From Novosphingobium sp. KCTC 2891 (lineage in GTDB: Bacteria > Pseudomonadota > Alphaproteobacteria > Sphingomonadales > Sphingomonadaceae), in assembly GCF_025938155.1 (NCBI RefSeq), contig NZ_JAPCZG010000011.1:41287-105286 (forward strand): a stretch of 64,000 nucleotides of DNA. Reading direction: 5' to 3'. Positions 42,872-52,549 of the stretch are shown here, in pieces. Made by a program: the position numbers and the translations under genes. Under the pieces are notes generated by a model. That model searched no databases, was not told where the DNA came from, and saw only the letters and a program-made list of their open reading frames with translations. The stretch's first letter is position 1; every line of letters begins with the position of its first letter.

Positions 42872-44275
42872 GTGCGAGGAGCCGCATTGGACCAAGAGGA
42901 ACCACGCGAAGCGATCTTCATCAGCCATGCAAGCCCGGAGCAGAACATGTTCACGCTCTGGCTCGGCGCCAAGCTGGCGGCGATGGGCTATGAGGTCTGG
43001 GCTGACGTCCTGCGCCTCAAGGGCGGCGATGATTGGCAGCGCAAGCTCGAACATGCCCTACGCCATCGCGCGGCCAAAGTGCTCCTTGTCGCGGATCCGG
43101 TCTCGGTCGACAAGCAGGGCGTCCGCAACGAGATACAGATTGCGTCCGACATCGCGCGCCGGATTGGTGACGAGGAGTTCATCATCCCCTTGAAGCTGGC
43201 GGCGTTCGAAGCACCCTTTCTGATCGCCCATGCCCAATATATCGATTTTGAGAAGAGTTGGGCCGCAGGTCTGGCCGAGTTGCTGGATGTCTTAGGGCTA
43301 ACCTACCGCATCCCCCGAACCGAACCCATGAATGGCAGCGTCTGGCGCGACGTGCATCTTATTAATGCCAGGCGGATCCAGTCGCAGCCAGAAGCCCTCA
43401 TCTCCAACTGGTTGCTGATGGACGCAGTACCCAAGCGCATCCGCCAGTTTCGCTTTCCAGATGGGGTGCCTCAGGCCGCGATCGACAAGAGCCTCAAGGG
43501 TGCGCCGTGGCCGCTGGTCCCGTTCCGCGAGGGATTTTTGACCTTTGCGCTCGCCCATGACCTGCAGGATCATTTCGGGCCAAGCCTTCCCCTACGCGCG
43601 GCGGGCTCGCAATCGTTAGGAGCCTTTCTCGACAAGGGTTGGGAAGAAAATGCGATCAAGCCTTGGAACTCCCGAAACATATTTGCCGACCTTGTACGCC
43701 AAGGTTTGGAAGCCGCGTTTCGAGGCCGGCAGCTGGAACCCTACCAGATGTCTGGCACTCAGCTGGCCTGGTGGGCGCGCGCCGATGTAGCGCCATCCAA
43801 TCAGGTCGCGTTCCAGATGGGTCAATGGTCGGGCTCTCGGCAAATTCAGGGCTACTCCTCGAAGCGTGGCCTGCATTGGCATTTCGGTATTTCTGTGGCC
43901 GCGCGCACTGCACCAATTCGCCATGTACGGGTGCTCAGCCGCCTCATTTTTAGTACCGATGGCCAGAATGCGTTGGACGATGTGAAGAAGATGCATCGCC
44001 AACGTCGCTCGTTTGCCAAGGGCTGGCGCAACGCACGCTGGCGGGACATGCTACTGGCGTTCCTGCACTGGGTGGCGGAGGGAAAAGCGGTCCTCGAAGT
44101 ACCTATGAGCAGCAGCGAAAGCATCGCTCTCAAAATTCCGCCAATGCAGTGGACCGCGCCCGTGAGCATCCCGCTCGCCGGCGACGACCAGATGAGCGAT
44201 GAAGACGATCCTACCATTGATGAGGATGACGATGATGGCTTCGACGAAATCGAAGACGCGTCGGACGCAGCGTAG
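42872..44275 (+). CDS. TIR-APAZ protein of a SPARTA system
   Basis: The TIR-APAZ partner of a short Argonaute (467 residues from GTG 42872; TTG 42887 also possible, each with a GGAG-type site). The TIR domain (~residues 12-140) has AIFISHASPEQNMFTLWLG, GYEVWADVLRLKGGDDW and GVRNEIQIASDIARR with the predicted catalytic Glu (~E87). Residues ~160-445 are the APAZ region, which replaces PAZ and binds the Argonaute. The acidic C-terminus overlaps the next gene by 44 bases. In described systems guide-target binding turns on NAD+ hydrolysis and kills the cell. Confidence 0.88.
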   Translation: MRGAALDQEEPREAIFISHASPEQNMFTLWLGAKLAAMGYEVWADVLRLKGGDDWQRKLEHALRHRAAKVLLVADPVSVDKQGVRNEIQIASDIARRIGDEEFIIPLKLAAFEAPFLIAHAQYIDFEKSWAAGLAELLDVLGLTYRIPRTEPMNGSVWRDVHLINARRIQSQPEALISNWLLMDAVPKRIRQFRFPDGVPQAAIDKSLKGAPWPLVPFREGFLTFALAHDLQDHFGPSLPLRAAGSQSLGAFLDKGWEENAIKPWNSRNIFADLVRQGLEAAFRGRQLEPYQMSGTQLAWWARADVAPSNQVAFQMGQWSGSRQIQGYSSKRGLHWHFGISVAARTAPIRHVRVLSRLIFSTDGQNALDDVKKMHRQRRSFAKGWRNARWRDMLLAFLHWVAEGKAVLEVPMSSSESIALKIPPMQWTAPVSIPLAGDDQMSDEDDPTIDEDDDDGFDEIEDASDAA

Positions 44276-45824
44276 CGCGCCGACTTATCCGCGGGTGCGC
44301 TATATGCGCGAACCTACGCTTGAATTCGCGATGGGACAAAAGCTGGCCTATCCGCGTGATGGTCTCTTTCTCTATGGTCCGGTTGGGGATCCACGAGACC
44401 TGCCGAGCATTCGCTATGGCGTCATCGGCACTGCGCAGGGCGTCCTACGGTTTCGCCGCTGGTCGGCTTCGATCAACCGGGTGATCGCGATTCCCAAGCC
44501 CGGGCTGCGCTCCCGCGAGGTCGAGCCCCAGCATGTCCCCTTCCCTGGCTTCGAGCAGGCCTTTCACGCGACTTGGCCTGATGAGCCGGTACGCGTGATC
44601 GACGACCTAGACGAAGGTGAATTGCAGCGCATTCTCAAGATCGAGAATCGGCACGAAGCTGTGCGCGGCGCGGTCGATGTTTATGTGACACGTCTCATTG
44701 CCGAAGCAGACCGCATGGAGAATCCGCCGGCCTTTTGGTTCGTCATCATTCCGGAAATTGTCTACGCACTAGGGCGCCCCAAGTCTTCCGTCCCCAAATC
44801 CGAACGAAGCGCCGGCGTCGTCTCGATAACGGTTGCACGGGCACGCCAATTGCAGAGGCAGCCAACCCTGTTCGGAGACGATGAGCGGGAAGCGGCGGTC
44901 TATCAGTATGCCACCCATTTCCGGCGACAGCTCAAAGCAAGGCTGCTCTCCAAGCGGATCGTTACTCAGATTGTTCGTGAAACGACTTTGACGCCTGACG
45001 AGTTCAAGCGAGAGAGCGGCATGCCAATACGTCGTGTCGAGGATCCGGCTACAATCGCGTGGAAGCTTTGCACCGGCGCCTATTACAAGGCGGGTGGCAG
45101 ACCTTGGCAGCTCGCCGATGTCCGCCCGGGCGTCTGTTATGTCGGCTTGGTCTACAAACGCAGCGAATTGTCCGCGGATGCCCGCCATGCGTGCTGCGCC
45201 GCACAGATGTTCCTTTCCGATGGCGAGGGCGTCGTGTTCCGAGGCGCGCTGGGGCCTTGGTTTCACACTGATTCCCGGCAGTTCCACCTAGATGAGCCGG
45301 CGGCTGCTAACTTAGTGAGTATGGTCGTCGGGGAATATGAGCGACTCCATAACGCGCCACCGCGCGAGCTCTTCATCCACGCGCCCTCCAATTTTACCGA
45401 CGAAGAGTGGCTGGGGTTCCAGTCCGCCTGCGGAAAAGAAACCAATCTGGTCGGCGTCCAGATCTCCGACGCAAAGGACAATGTGAAACTCTACCGGCCG
45501 GGCGGTTATCCGGTCATTCGCGGGACGGCGCTCGAGACCTCCAACCGCCACGCATTCCTGTGGACATCCGGCTACGCGCCGCGCCTCGATACCTACATGG
45601 GACCCGAGACACCCAACCCCATTTCTGTGCGAGTCGCGCGGGGCATTTGTTCCCTTGATACTGTGCTTCAGGATGTGATGGGTCTGACCAAAATTAACTT
45701 CAACAGTTGCCTTCACAACGATCGACTGCCGGTCACAATCCGGTTCGCCAACGCAGTGGGCGACGTGCTGATATCGGCACCCATGGATGGCGAGCCAAAG
45801 CTTCCGTTCAAATTCTACATCTGA
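44232..45824 (+). CDS. Short prokaryotic Argonaute (MID-PIWI)
   Basis: A 530-residue short pAgo with only MID and PIWI domains. The MID part lies around residues ~150-290 (PPAFWFVIIPEIVYALGR; KRIVTQIVRETTL); the PIWI part reads RPWQLADVRPGVCYVGLVYK, LFIHAPSNFTDEEW, GTALETSNRHAFLWTSGYAP, ending in LTKINFNSCLHNDRLPVTIR and FKFYI. The complete PIWI DEDX catalytic set is not evident, as expected for inactive short pAgos. ATG 44232 follows GAGG by 6 bases; several ATGs are clustered here. Coupled to the TIR-APAZ gene. Confidence 0.88.
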   Translation: MMASTKSKTRRTQRSAPTYPRVRYMREPTLEFAMGQKLAYPRDGLFLYGPVGDPRDLPSIRYGVIGTAQGVLRFRRWSASINRVIAIPKPGLRSREVEPQHVPFPGFEQAFHATWPDEPVRVIDDLDEGELQRILKIENRHEAVRGAVDVYVTRLIAEADRMENPPAFWFVIIPEIVYALGRPKSSVPKSERSAGVVSITVARARQLQRQPTLFGDDEREAAVYQYATHFRRQLKARLLSKRIVTQIVRETTLTPDEFKRESGMPIRRVEDPATIAWKLCTGAYYKAGGRPWQLADVRPGVCYVGLVYKRSELSADARHACCAAQMFLSDGEGVVFRGALGPWFHTDSRQFHLDEPAAANLVSMVVGEYERLHNAPPRELFIHAPSNFTDEEWLGFQSACGKETNLVGVQISDAKDNVKLYRPGGYPVIRGTALETSNRHAFLWTSGYAPRLDTYMGPETPNPISVRVARGICSLDTVLQDVMGLTKINFNSCLHNDRLPVTIRFANAVGDVLISAPMDGEPKLPFKFYI

Positions 45825-45986
45825 TTAAGAGCTCAGCCATGAGCGGCGGCAATTAGGACAGCGGTACTACGGCTCTAAGTTCAGCTATGTCGGCCGCCGC
45901 CCGGTCGTACTGGCACATTTGAAAGACAAATTTTCGCGTATGCGGACATACAAGCACTTGCCTCGAAACAGCTTATGCACATCTCT

Positions 45987-48900
45987 TCATTCATATCGGC
46001 CGCCGTCAGCGTGATCGGCGTAAGGCTGGATCCTCAAGCCGCGCTGCGCTATCATCGGTCGCATTTTCGATAGAATGGGATCTGTCATCATCGCTGTTAC
46101 CATGTAGTCGCGGTGCGCATCAGAAATGCCGCACTGCTTCGCAACGGTCACGTCCAGGTCTGCGAGCGCATCCAGATAGTTCTTCTCGAGGTTCGCTGTC
46201 GTCAGCGCCTTGATGGCCACGACCACATCAACGAGATTTGATGGTACCACGATGTCGAGAACGTGCCGTCGTGCGATCGGCTCATCCGGCTCCTGCTCAA
46301 TTCGCCGACTCAGGACGAAAGCAAGATAGTCTCGAAGATCGTTGTCTGGCACCGTAATCGCGAAAAACAGGTCGCTCGACTGCAGGCCGCTAGACGTCTC
46401 GGTGATCCCAGTGATGGCAACTCCCGCCTCCGCGGCGCCATTCAAGTCTATGCCAGCGGTCAATGGATCCGCGTTCACGATAAGTGAGGCAAGTGTCGAA
46501 GAGCCGGCAGCACCCTTTCGAATGAGTTCGTCAATCGCACGGTATTGGTTTGCCACGTCGCTATCCGCATCCAGCACGCGCTGACCTGCCAATGTGAGTT
46601 CGGCCACGGCCACGGCACTCCGATCAGCGGGGATCGGAAGGAGAGTTAGTGTCCGCTTGTACCAATGGCAGCCGAGATCCTCGATGATCGACGACCTCAG
46701 CACCCGGGCAGCGTAAAATTGGACGACACGGCTCAGAACGAAAGTGTGCAGCGGGAAGTCTTCCGACAGCTCGATCATGTGCGCAGTGTTCTGGAACCCC
46801 TGACCAGGCTCCAATCGCGCGATCGTCGGGAGTTGCGAAATCTCCCTTGCGGCGAAAGTGCGCGCATAACTAAGATGCAAGGCATAGCTGTAGATGTACC
46901 GCGTACTTTCACGCTGTGCCGTCGTCGACCACTCTCCCATTGGCTCACCCAGAAGCCCTTGGGGGAAAATGTTCTGTCCCTTGAAAAGGTGGATGCAATC
47001 GGTGTCGCCAGCACGCTTGAGTGCGCCAGGGCCACCTAACTTCACACCATAGTTGAAAAGCAATTCGGGACGATAAAGATACCGTTCATGGGCGGGCTTA
47101 TCCTCCCGAACCTCGACGATCCTTCCACGCGCGCGCTTCACGTAGACAAGCTTCACTATTTCCCCGAGGCGCGGAAGATCACGCATAGTGCGCAACGCTT
47201 CGGTGTCGGAGGCACTCATCTTCGTCAGAATCGCGTCCGCACTTTCGTCATCGCCACGGAGTGCCTCGAGCCATTCTGGCGTAGGCAAACTTTCATCGCC
47301 TTCATTTTCAAGAGCTTCAGCGGTCACATCCTCGCCTGTAGTCTCGTACTCCACGGTTGCGGCTGCAGATTCCAGCGAACCACGAAGATGCAGCGGGAGG
47401 TAGGCCAATCGGTCGAGATCGGACCGCTTTACTTGCGAACGCATACCGCGATTGAAGTCGATCACATCGTCAACCAACGCAGTCGGGTCCAGCTGGAGGA
47501 TATCTACCATATCCTCTGGGCTCGGCTTGGCCTTCTCTACAATCATGATGATCGTGGCGCGCTTCACCCCCCGAAAGGTGCTATTCCCGAGGCCTTCCAG
47601 GTCGGCAATCAATTTGATGCGGTAGCCTTCGAGAACCTTTCGCAGGGGTCCTGCATACGCCGCCTCGGTGACGCCGATCGGCACAATGAAAGCAAGCTTC
47701 CCACCGGGCTTCACCCACTGCTTGAGCGCCCGATAGATAAAGTAGATCGACGTGTCGGTATTTTTGAACGTCACCGCGTGATAGGCGTCTCCCACACTCG
47801 CGGTACCCGCACGTTCCGCTCGGATATAGGGAGGATTCATGATAACGATATCGTAGCTGCCCTTCGCGGTGCGTTCGAACCCTGTCGGGATCAATGCCTG
47901 CGCCTTGCGGTCACTCACGTAGGCTACCCGAAACGCCATCCCAGCCTGCGCGCCGGCACTTCCACCAGACCCTGCCCCCGCTTCGAAACTGGCGCCCATA
48001 GGATCGAGCGACGACCACCCTCCGAACAACCGAAGAACCGGCAAGATCGAGCGAGCAAAAGCCCTAATTTCCTCCGGCGTCTTGCCGGAAACTACGTCGA
48101 TCAGATGCCAAAAGAACTGTATCTGGGCCAGCGTTACTGAGAAGGTCGAGATATCCAGACCATGAAGGCGCCCAATCACCTCCCGCACGGTGTCGCTGGT
48201 GATCGCCCCGGCGGCTGAAAGTGCCTGCAGCCTCTGCGTTAACGCTTCTACGAGGAATGTTCCCGTGCCGCACGCCGGATCAAGCACCGTCGATTGTGCC
48301 GACCACCCCGCTTCTGCCAACATGAACCGGGCGACTTCCGATCGGGTGTAAACCTCTCCGAGACGCCGCCGTTGCGACACATCCAGGTACTGGTCATACA
48401 CGCCGGACAAGATATCGCCGCGCACCGTCCGGAAATTCCAACGCGAGAGCACGAGTGCCGCACGTAGGAGAGCATCAGACAGAAGTTGGTCGTCACGCCG
48501 GATCGCCCAATCCAGAATGTTCGCATCGAAGATAGAGCGAAATACATCGCCGGCGTGCTTGTAGCTCTGCCGCAGAAGCTCTTGCATCGGCAGCGCGAAA
48601 TGGTCCGCGAAACGCCAGAAAATTTCGATCCCGCCATTCGAGATATAGCGAACGCGGAAAAGCTCATGGTCCTCGCAGAACCTGATGGTCAGCATCCGCG
48701 ACAAGATCAGCGAAGCCGTCTCATACACGAGTGAGTCGACGAGGCGCTTATTCGCTTTGTTCGAATCCCCGGACAGCCTGAGCAAGCTGGGACCTTCTAC
48801 GCCTTGACGCTGCCCATATTGCTGCAGTAGGTCGGTCTCGATCCTCAGTGCATAGAGCACTGGCTCCAGATCCATCATCAGTGCATCGAGGCGCGCTTCG

Positions 48901-49760
48901 TAATCGGTGACAAGTTCGTCGGTAAGCTCGGCCGCCGCACGCGGATCGAGCATCTTGAAAAACTCAACAGGCCGACGCGCACTGGACCAATCGAAGCGCG
49001 GCGAACCATAGTCCGCTGCCATAGCCTCGATGTGCGCGATCGCTGACCTGAGATCGGCCACGCCCTGCTCAAATAAAATGCTTTCGACCGCCTGCCTGAT
49101 AGTTTCCGAAGCGGCGCGCACCGTCGCTCCGAACATGTTCCGCTTCGGGCCACTCGCATCCAGGAATGCATAGCGCGTCCGGTTGGCCCGAAAAGCGGCC
49201 AGCTCATTCTCCAGCTGAAGCTCTGCCGAAGAGATAACACCAAAGCAAGCCATGAACGAAGCGGGGTCTTCGAGTGCGTCCCACGTCCACGTCTGCGTGA
49301 TGGACTCCGGCAGCGCGCCGCGGGTATCGAGTGCACTATCGAAAGCAATAGGATCGGAGACATCGATCCTAAGGACCACCTCTTGGTCGATCAGATAGAA
49401 CCAGCGCGTACCCGATTGCGGATAGGTTCGCTTCTCTTTCGCGATCGCCTTACCATTAGTCCGAATGGCGTGGCCCAGTTTCACTTCGAACACGGCAGCC
49501 GCATAGTCGGGCCCGCGAAGCGCGCGCCCCCCAGACGACCGATATACCACCAAATCGGGCCTTTTGCGGCTCGCGGCGATTTTGGAATCAATGACCACTT
49601 GGCCTGCAGTTAGCCCGATGCAGAAACTCGAGCGTGTCAGGAGATCGCGCACATAAGCATAGAGATCGGGCTCTCCGGCGCTGTTCGACGTGATCTCGCG
49701 TACCTTGCGGCGAAGTGGTGCCGCAGACGGCAGGGACGGAATGATCGGTTGACTGGCCAT
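45987..49760 (-). CDS. Nuclease-methyltransferase fusion (type IIG-like restriction-modification enzyme)
   Basis: A 1257-residue single-chain enzyme. N-terminal PD-(D/E)XK-like nuclease: KRPDLVVYRSSG and AAAVFEVKLGHAI (E-x-K, ~93-95). Central N6-adenine methylase: motif I VLDPACGTGTFLVEAL (~residue 493) and motif IV IVIMNPPYIRAE (~640), with DISTFSVTLAQIQFFW between. The C-terminal ~500 residues likely hold target recognition. No separate specificity or helicase gene is adjacent, so type IIG (self-contained) is favoured; a PglX/BREX-type methylase is less likely because of the nuclease. Start at 49760 lacks a strong ribosome site. Confidence 0.82.
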   Translation of the reverse strand: MASQPIIPSLPSAAPLRRKVREITSNSAGEPDLYAYVRDLLTRSSFCIGLTAGQVVIDSKIAASRKRPDLVVYRSSGGRALRGPDYAAAVFEVKLGHAIRTNGKAIAKEKRTYPQSGTRWFYLIDQEVVLRIDVSDPIAFDSALDTRGALPESITQTWTWDALEDPASFMACFGVISSAELQLENELAAFRANRTRYAFLDASGPKRNMFGATVRAASETIRQAVESILFEQGVADLRSAIAHIEAMAADYGSPRFDWSSARRPVEFFKMLDPRAAAELTDELVTDYEARLDALMMDLEPVLYALRIETDLLQQYGQRQGVEGPSLLRLSGDSNKANKRLVDSLVYETASLILSRMLTIRFCEDHELFRVRYISNGGIEIFWRFADHFALPMQELLRQSYKHAGDVFRSIFDANILDWAIRRDDQLLSDALLRAALVLSRWNFRTVRGDILSGVYDQYLDVSQRRRLGEVYTRSEVARFMLAEAGWSAQSTVLDPACGTGTFLVEALTQRLQALSAAGAITSDTVREVIGRLHGLDISTFSVTLAQIQFFWHLIDVVSGKTPEEIRAFARSILPVLRLFGGWSSLDPMGASFEAGAGSGGSAGAQAGMAFRVAYVSDRKAQALIPTGFERTAKGSYDIVIMNPPYIRAERAGTASVGDAYHAVTFKNTDTSIYFIYRALKQWVKPGGKLAFIVPIGVTEAAYAGPLRKVLEGYRIKLIADLEGLGNSTFRGVKRATIIMIVEKAKPSPEDMVDILQLDPTALVDDVIDFNRGMRSQVKRSDLDRLAYLPLHLRGSLESAAATVEYETTGEDVTAEALENEGDESLPTPEWLEALRGDDESADAILTKMSASDTEALRTMRDLPRLGEIVKLVYVKRARGRIVEVREDKPAHERYLYRPELLFNYGVKLGGPGALKRAGDTDCIHLFKGQNIFPQGLLGEPMGEWSTTAQRESTRYIYSYALHLSYARTFAAREISQLPTIARLEPGQGFQNTAHMIELSEDFPLHTFVLSRVVQFYAARVLRSSIIEDLGCHWYKRTLTLLPIPADRSAVAVAELTLAGQRVLDADSDVANQYRAIDELIRKGAAGSSTLASLIVNADPLTAGIDLNGAAEAGVAITGITETSSGLQSSDLFFAITVPDNDLRDYLAFVLSRRIEQEPDEPIARRHVLDIVVPSNLVDVVVAIKALTTANLEKNYLDALADLDVTVAKQCGISDAHRDYMVTAMMTDPILSKMRPMIAQRGLRIQPYADHADGGRYE

Positions 49761-50012
49761 GCGCGCGAATAAATGGCCGGTGCGATTCTCCGGGTCAATT
49801 CAAAAGGCCAAGACTTCGAACTCGCTTCGCCCACTCCACAAAAAGGGCGTCCTCAGATCACCGGCTACAACGTTGGCGGTCCCAGTAAGGGATCCCGCAC
49901 GCTGCAATGCCGGTCTGTCTAACAAGCCCACGCATCTCGCCAATGCGTGAGGCAGCCGGGAACAAATCGAACAATTCTGCTCCGGTAAGATCGCCAGCAC
50001 CTAGGGGCCGCA

Positions 50013-51221
50013 TCAAGCAGCGCCTGTATACATTAGCCGTTCGACAAGATCACCAATAGCTGCAGCCGCCTCCAGCAAATGTCCATCATCCAGATGAGCG
50101 TAGCGCGCTGTGGATGCAACGCGGGCGTGGCCAAGCAGCTTCCCGATCATCGGCAGGTTCTCGCGGCTCATCGCAGCGTGGCTGGCAAAGGTGTGGCGAA
50201 GATCGTGCAGCCGGACGTCATTGAGACCAACCTTTCGGCGCATTTCAATCCATACGTGGGTCAGGCTTTGGATGGGACCCTTATAGCGCGAGTTCCAGAA
50301 CAGGTGACCAACTCCCGCTTTGCGCGGCAAAGCATCGATCACATCGCGCGCTTCTTGGCCGAGCCAGACGGTTCGCGGGCCGGTCTTGCTATCACGCAGG
50401 TTCAGCCTCAATCCACGGAGGTCGCTCCACTGCAGGCTCAGGATTTCGCCAATCCGGCAGCCGGTCAGAAGCAGGAGCGTGATCGCGGAGGCATGCGTGC
50501 GGACGACAAGTTCGTTACTTGCCCTGCCCTCGGCGAGCAATGTTCCCAATCGCGCCAGTTCGTCGCTCGACAAAAAGCGCTTGCGATGCACACGCCGGTT
50601 TTGCCGGATGGCCCGGCAGGGATTTGTGTTCTCAGAGCGATAACCCCAAGCCTCCGCCTTGTTCATCGCCGCACGCAGGATCTCCAGGCAACGGTTGGCG
50701 GCAGCCGGCCCCGACCTGCCGGCCAGTGCGGCAAACCAACGCGCAATTTCAGGCTCTTCCAAAGTGTCGACGCAGGCGTCCGGAAACGCGCCGTCGATGT
50801 GCGAGCGCCGATAACCCGTCATCGTCTCCAGCGTCGACGCCTTCCAACCGGGCGCGCACCGTTCCCAGTACTCGGTCATGAAATCGTCCATGCGCGGTGC
50901 CGTCCTTGCACGCTGGCGCACCTCGGCGGGATCATGGCCAATTTGGGCATGGGCCAAGACGCGGCGACCAACGGTAATGGCCTGATGCCGCGTTAGCACA
51001 TGGGCAGGCCCGATGGTCACGGTGCGCATCCGCCCACTCATGCGGGTTTGCACGACGTAGACTTTGCGGCCGCTTTGGTAGTGGCGGATGCCGATGCCAC
51101 GCTCACCAGCCAGCCAGGACGTGGTACGCGCCCTGCCCCTTGGCTCGACCGCGAGTGCGCGATCCAGTCCAACCTCCCCGAGCGCGCCTGCGACGATTTC
51201 GCGCAGCGTAAGGCGCGTCAT
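50013..51221 (-). CDS. Tyrosine recombinase A
   Basis: A 402-residue site-specific recombinase. Catalytic residues are visible: Arg in TGCRIGEILSL (~255), Lys in DSKTGPRT (~278), HDLRHTFASHAAMS (His and Arg, ~338-342), His in LGHARVASTARYAHLDD with Tyr (~373). Start ATG 51221 overlaps the stop of recombinase B (ATGA). A decayed same-order copy lies at 33563-34350. Tandem recombinases often act together to move an integrative element. Confidence 0.93.
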   Translation of the reverse strand: MTRLTLREIVAGALGEVGLDRALAVEPRGRARTTSWLAGERGIGIRHYQSGRKVYVVQTRMSGRMRTVTIGPAHVLTRHQAITVGRRVLAHAQIGHDPAEVRQRARTAPRMDDFMTEYWERCAPGWKASTLETMTGYRRSHIDGAFPDACVDTLEEPEIARWFAALAGRSGPAAANRCLEILRAAMNKAEAWGYRSENTNPCRAIRQNRRVHRKRFLSSDELARLGTLLAEGRASNELVVRTHASAITLLLLTGCRIGEILSLQWSDLRGLRLNLRDSKTGPRTVWLGQEARDVIDALPRKAGVGHLFWNSRYKGPIQSLTHVWIEMRRKVGLNDVRLHDLRHTFASHAAMSRENLPMIGKLLGHARVASTARYAHLDDGHLLEAAAAIGDLVERLMYTGAA

Positions 51222-52531
51222 GGTCGCACTCCCAGGGCTGATGCCATAGTGGAGGATACCCGCGCCGCCGCTTCGGCAATCGTCTCATCGGCGAGGTGGG
51301 CATACCGGGCGGTGGTTTCCGGCAAGGCATGGCCGAGCAGGCGACCGATTGTCGCCAGAGGCACACCTTCCCGTACGGCTACCGAAGCGAAGCTGTGGCG
51401 CAGATCATGCAAACGAACGTCTGGCAGCGCACAGGTTCGACGAAATCGCCACCAGAATGCCTCGAGCGACATGTGCCCCTTGCCCCGCTTTTTCGGGAAC
51501 ACCAGCGCGACACCTTCGTGTCGTGGCAAGCTCTGGAGAATAGCCAGCGCCTGCCTGTTGAGCATGATGATCTTTGCCCCCGTCTTGCTGTCGGGCAGCA
51601 CAAGGCGCGGAGGCTGAACCCAGTCCCAATGAAGCCCGCAAATCTCGTTCAGGCGCGCGCCGGTGTAAATCAGCAGTCGGATCGCCGCGACCTCGTTCGG
51701 ATAATCGTCTTCCACCTGCGCAAGCTGACGCCCGAGACGAGCATACTCGCCGGGGCTCAGGAACCGCTCCATCGCCTTACGCCGGAAGCGTTCGATACCG
51801 CGACAGGGGTTCTTGCCCTTTGGCCTGTAGCCGAGTTGCTCGGCATATTTCAGCATCGCGGCCAGCACCGGCAACGCGCGATTGAACTTCGCTTCGGCGA
51901 CATTGGCGCAATCGTCGCGCCACCGCACGATGTCGGTCCGGTCCATCTCGTTGAGCCGATGTTCGGCAAAGAATGGCAGGATATGATGGTCAAGCGCTGT
52001 CCGATTGCGACGCTGAGTCGAGGGCTTCCAATGATGCGCACAGTCGCGCCAGAACTCTTCGGCATAGTCGATGAACACTGGCCCCACCGGGATGTCCGGC
52101 CGCCTGGGCAAGCCATCGAGCGCAACCTCGACCAGATGGCGCCGCGCTACCCGGCGCGCGACCAGCGCCTCCACGTCCTCCACGCTGCCGAGCGTAATCC
52201 GGCGGTGACGTCTGCGATGCCGCACGCGGACAAACCAGGATCGATGTCCACCGGGCTGAACCCGCATGCCGAAGCCCGGCAACGTGGTGTCCCAGATCTC
52301 GTGTTCCGAAGGCAATTCCTGGCTTTGCCGACGGGCAAAATTACCGTCCAGAAATGCCTTTCGAGGGCATTTTTCAGGCTCAGGGTACAAATAGCCATTT
52401 TTCGCGCATTCCGGAGGGTCAGAAACCGCAGATTTCTGCGGCTTTTGCGGGTACGAATAGCCAACGCCAGCATGCAAACTGCCACACACTTCGGCGACTG
52501 AAAGTCGCGGATTTCCGCCATTTTTTGCCAT
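51218..52531 (-). CDS. Tyrosine recombinase B
   Basis: A 437-residue recombinase from ATG 52531 (MAKNGGNP). Catalytic residues: Arg in YTGARLNEICGL (~290), Lys in DSKTGAKI, HDLRHSFASVAVRE, and GHALPETTARYAHLAD with Tyr (~409). The N-terminus is uncertain: no ribosome site precedes 52531, and residues ~25-50 encode GYSYPQKPQK and GYLYPEPEK, which are translations of the Q repeats, so coding may overlap the element end. A later start before FARRQSQELPSEHEIWDTT is possible. Confidence 0.88.
   Translation of the reverse strand: MAKNGGNPRLSVAEVCGSLHAGVGYSYPQKPQKSAVSDPPECAKNGYLYPEPEKCPRKAFLDGNFARRQSQELPSEHEIWDTTLPGFGMRVQPGGHRSWFVRVRHRRRHRRITLGSVEDVEALVARRVARRHLVEVALDGLPRRPDIPVGPVFIDYAEEFWRDCAHHWKPSTQRRNRTALDHHILPFFAEHRLNEMDRTDIVRWRDDCANVAEAKFNRALPVLAAMLKYAEQLGYRPKGKNPCRGIERFRRKAMERFLSPGEYARLGRQLAQVEDDYPNEVAAIRLLIYTGARLNEICGLHWDWVQPPRLVLPDSKTGAKIIMLNRQALAILQSLPRHEGVALVFPKKRGKGHMSLEAFWWRFRRTCALPDVRLHDLRHSFASVAVREGVPLATIGRLLGHALPETTARYAHLADETIAEAAARVSSTMASALGVRP
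52383..52398 (+). repeat. Q repeat, right copy 1
   Basis: GGGTACAAATAGCCAT, identical to 39094-39109 and ~60 bases from a second right copy. It lies in the N-terminal coding region of recombinase B. Confidence 0.5.
52426..52441. repeat. Palindrome near right end of island
   Basis: CCGCAGATTTCTGCGG (7-2-7 palindrome) lies between the two right Q repeats. A related GCGGATTTCCGC is at ~52507-52518 and a perfect ACGGATATCCGT at 52538-52549 abuts the right P repeat. The cluster could bind the recombinases. Confidence 0.5.
52444..52462 (+). repeat. Q repeat, right copy 2
   Basis: TTTGCGGGTACGAATAGCC matches the left copy (39089-39107) except for one A-to-G change. It shares the longer TTTGC flank with the left copy. 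Confidence 0.5.
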
Positions 52532-52549
52532 AAAAATACGGATATCCGT

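Noticed and set aside
45987..49760. BREX-type PglX
   Set aside because: A nuclease-like N-terminus is present and no brx/pgl partner genes adjoin, so a type IIG-like enzyme fits better.
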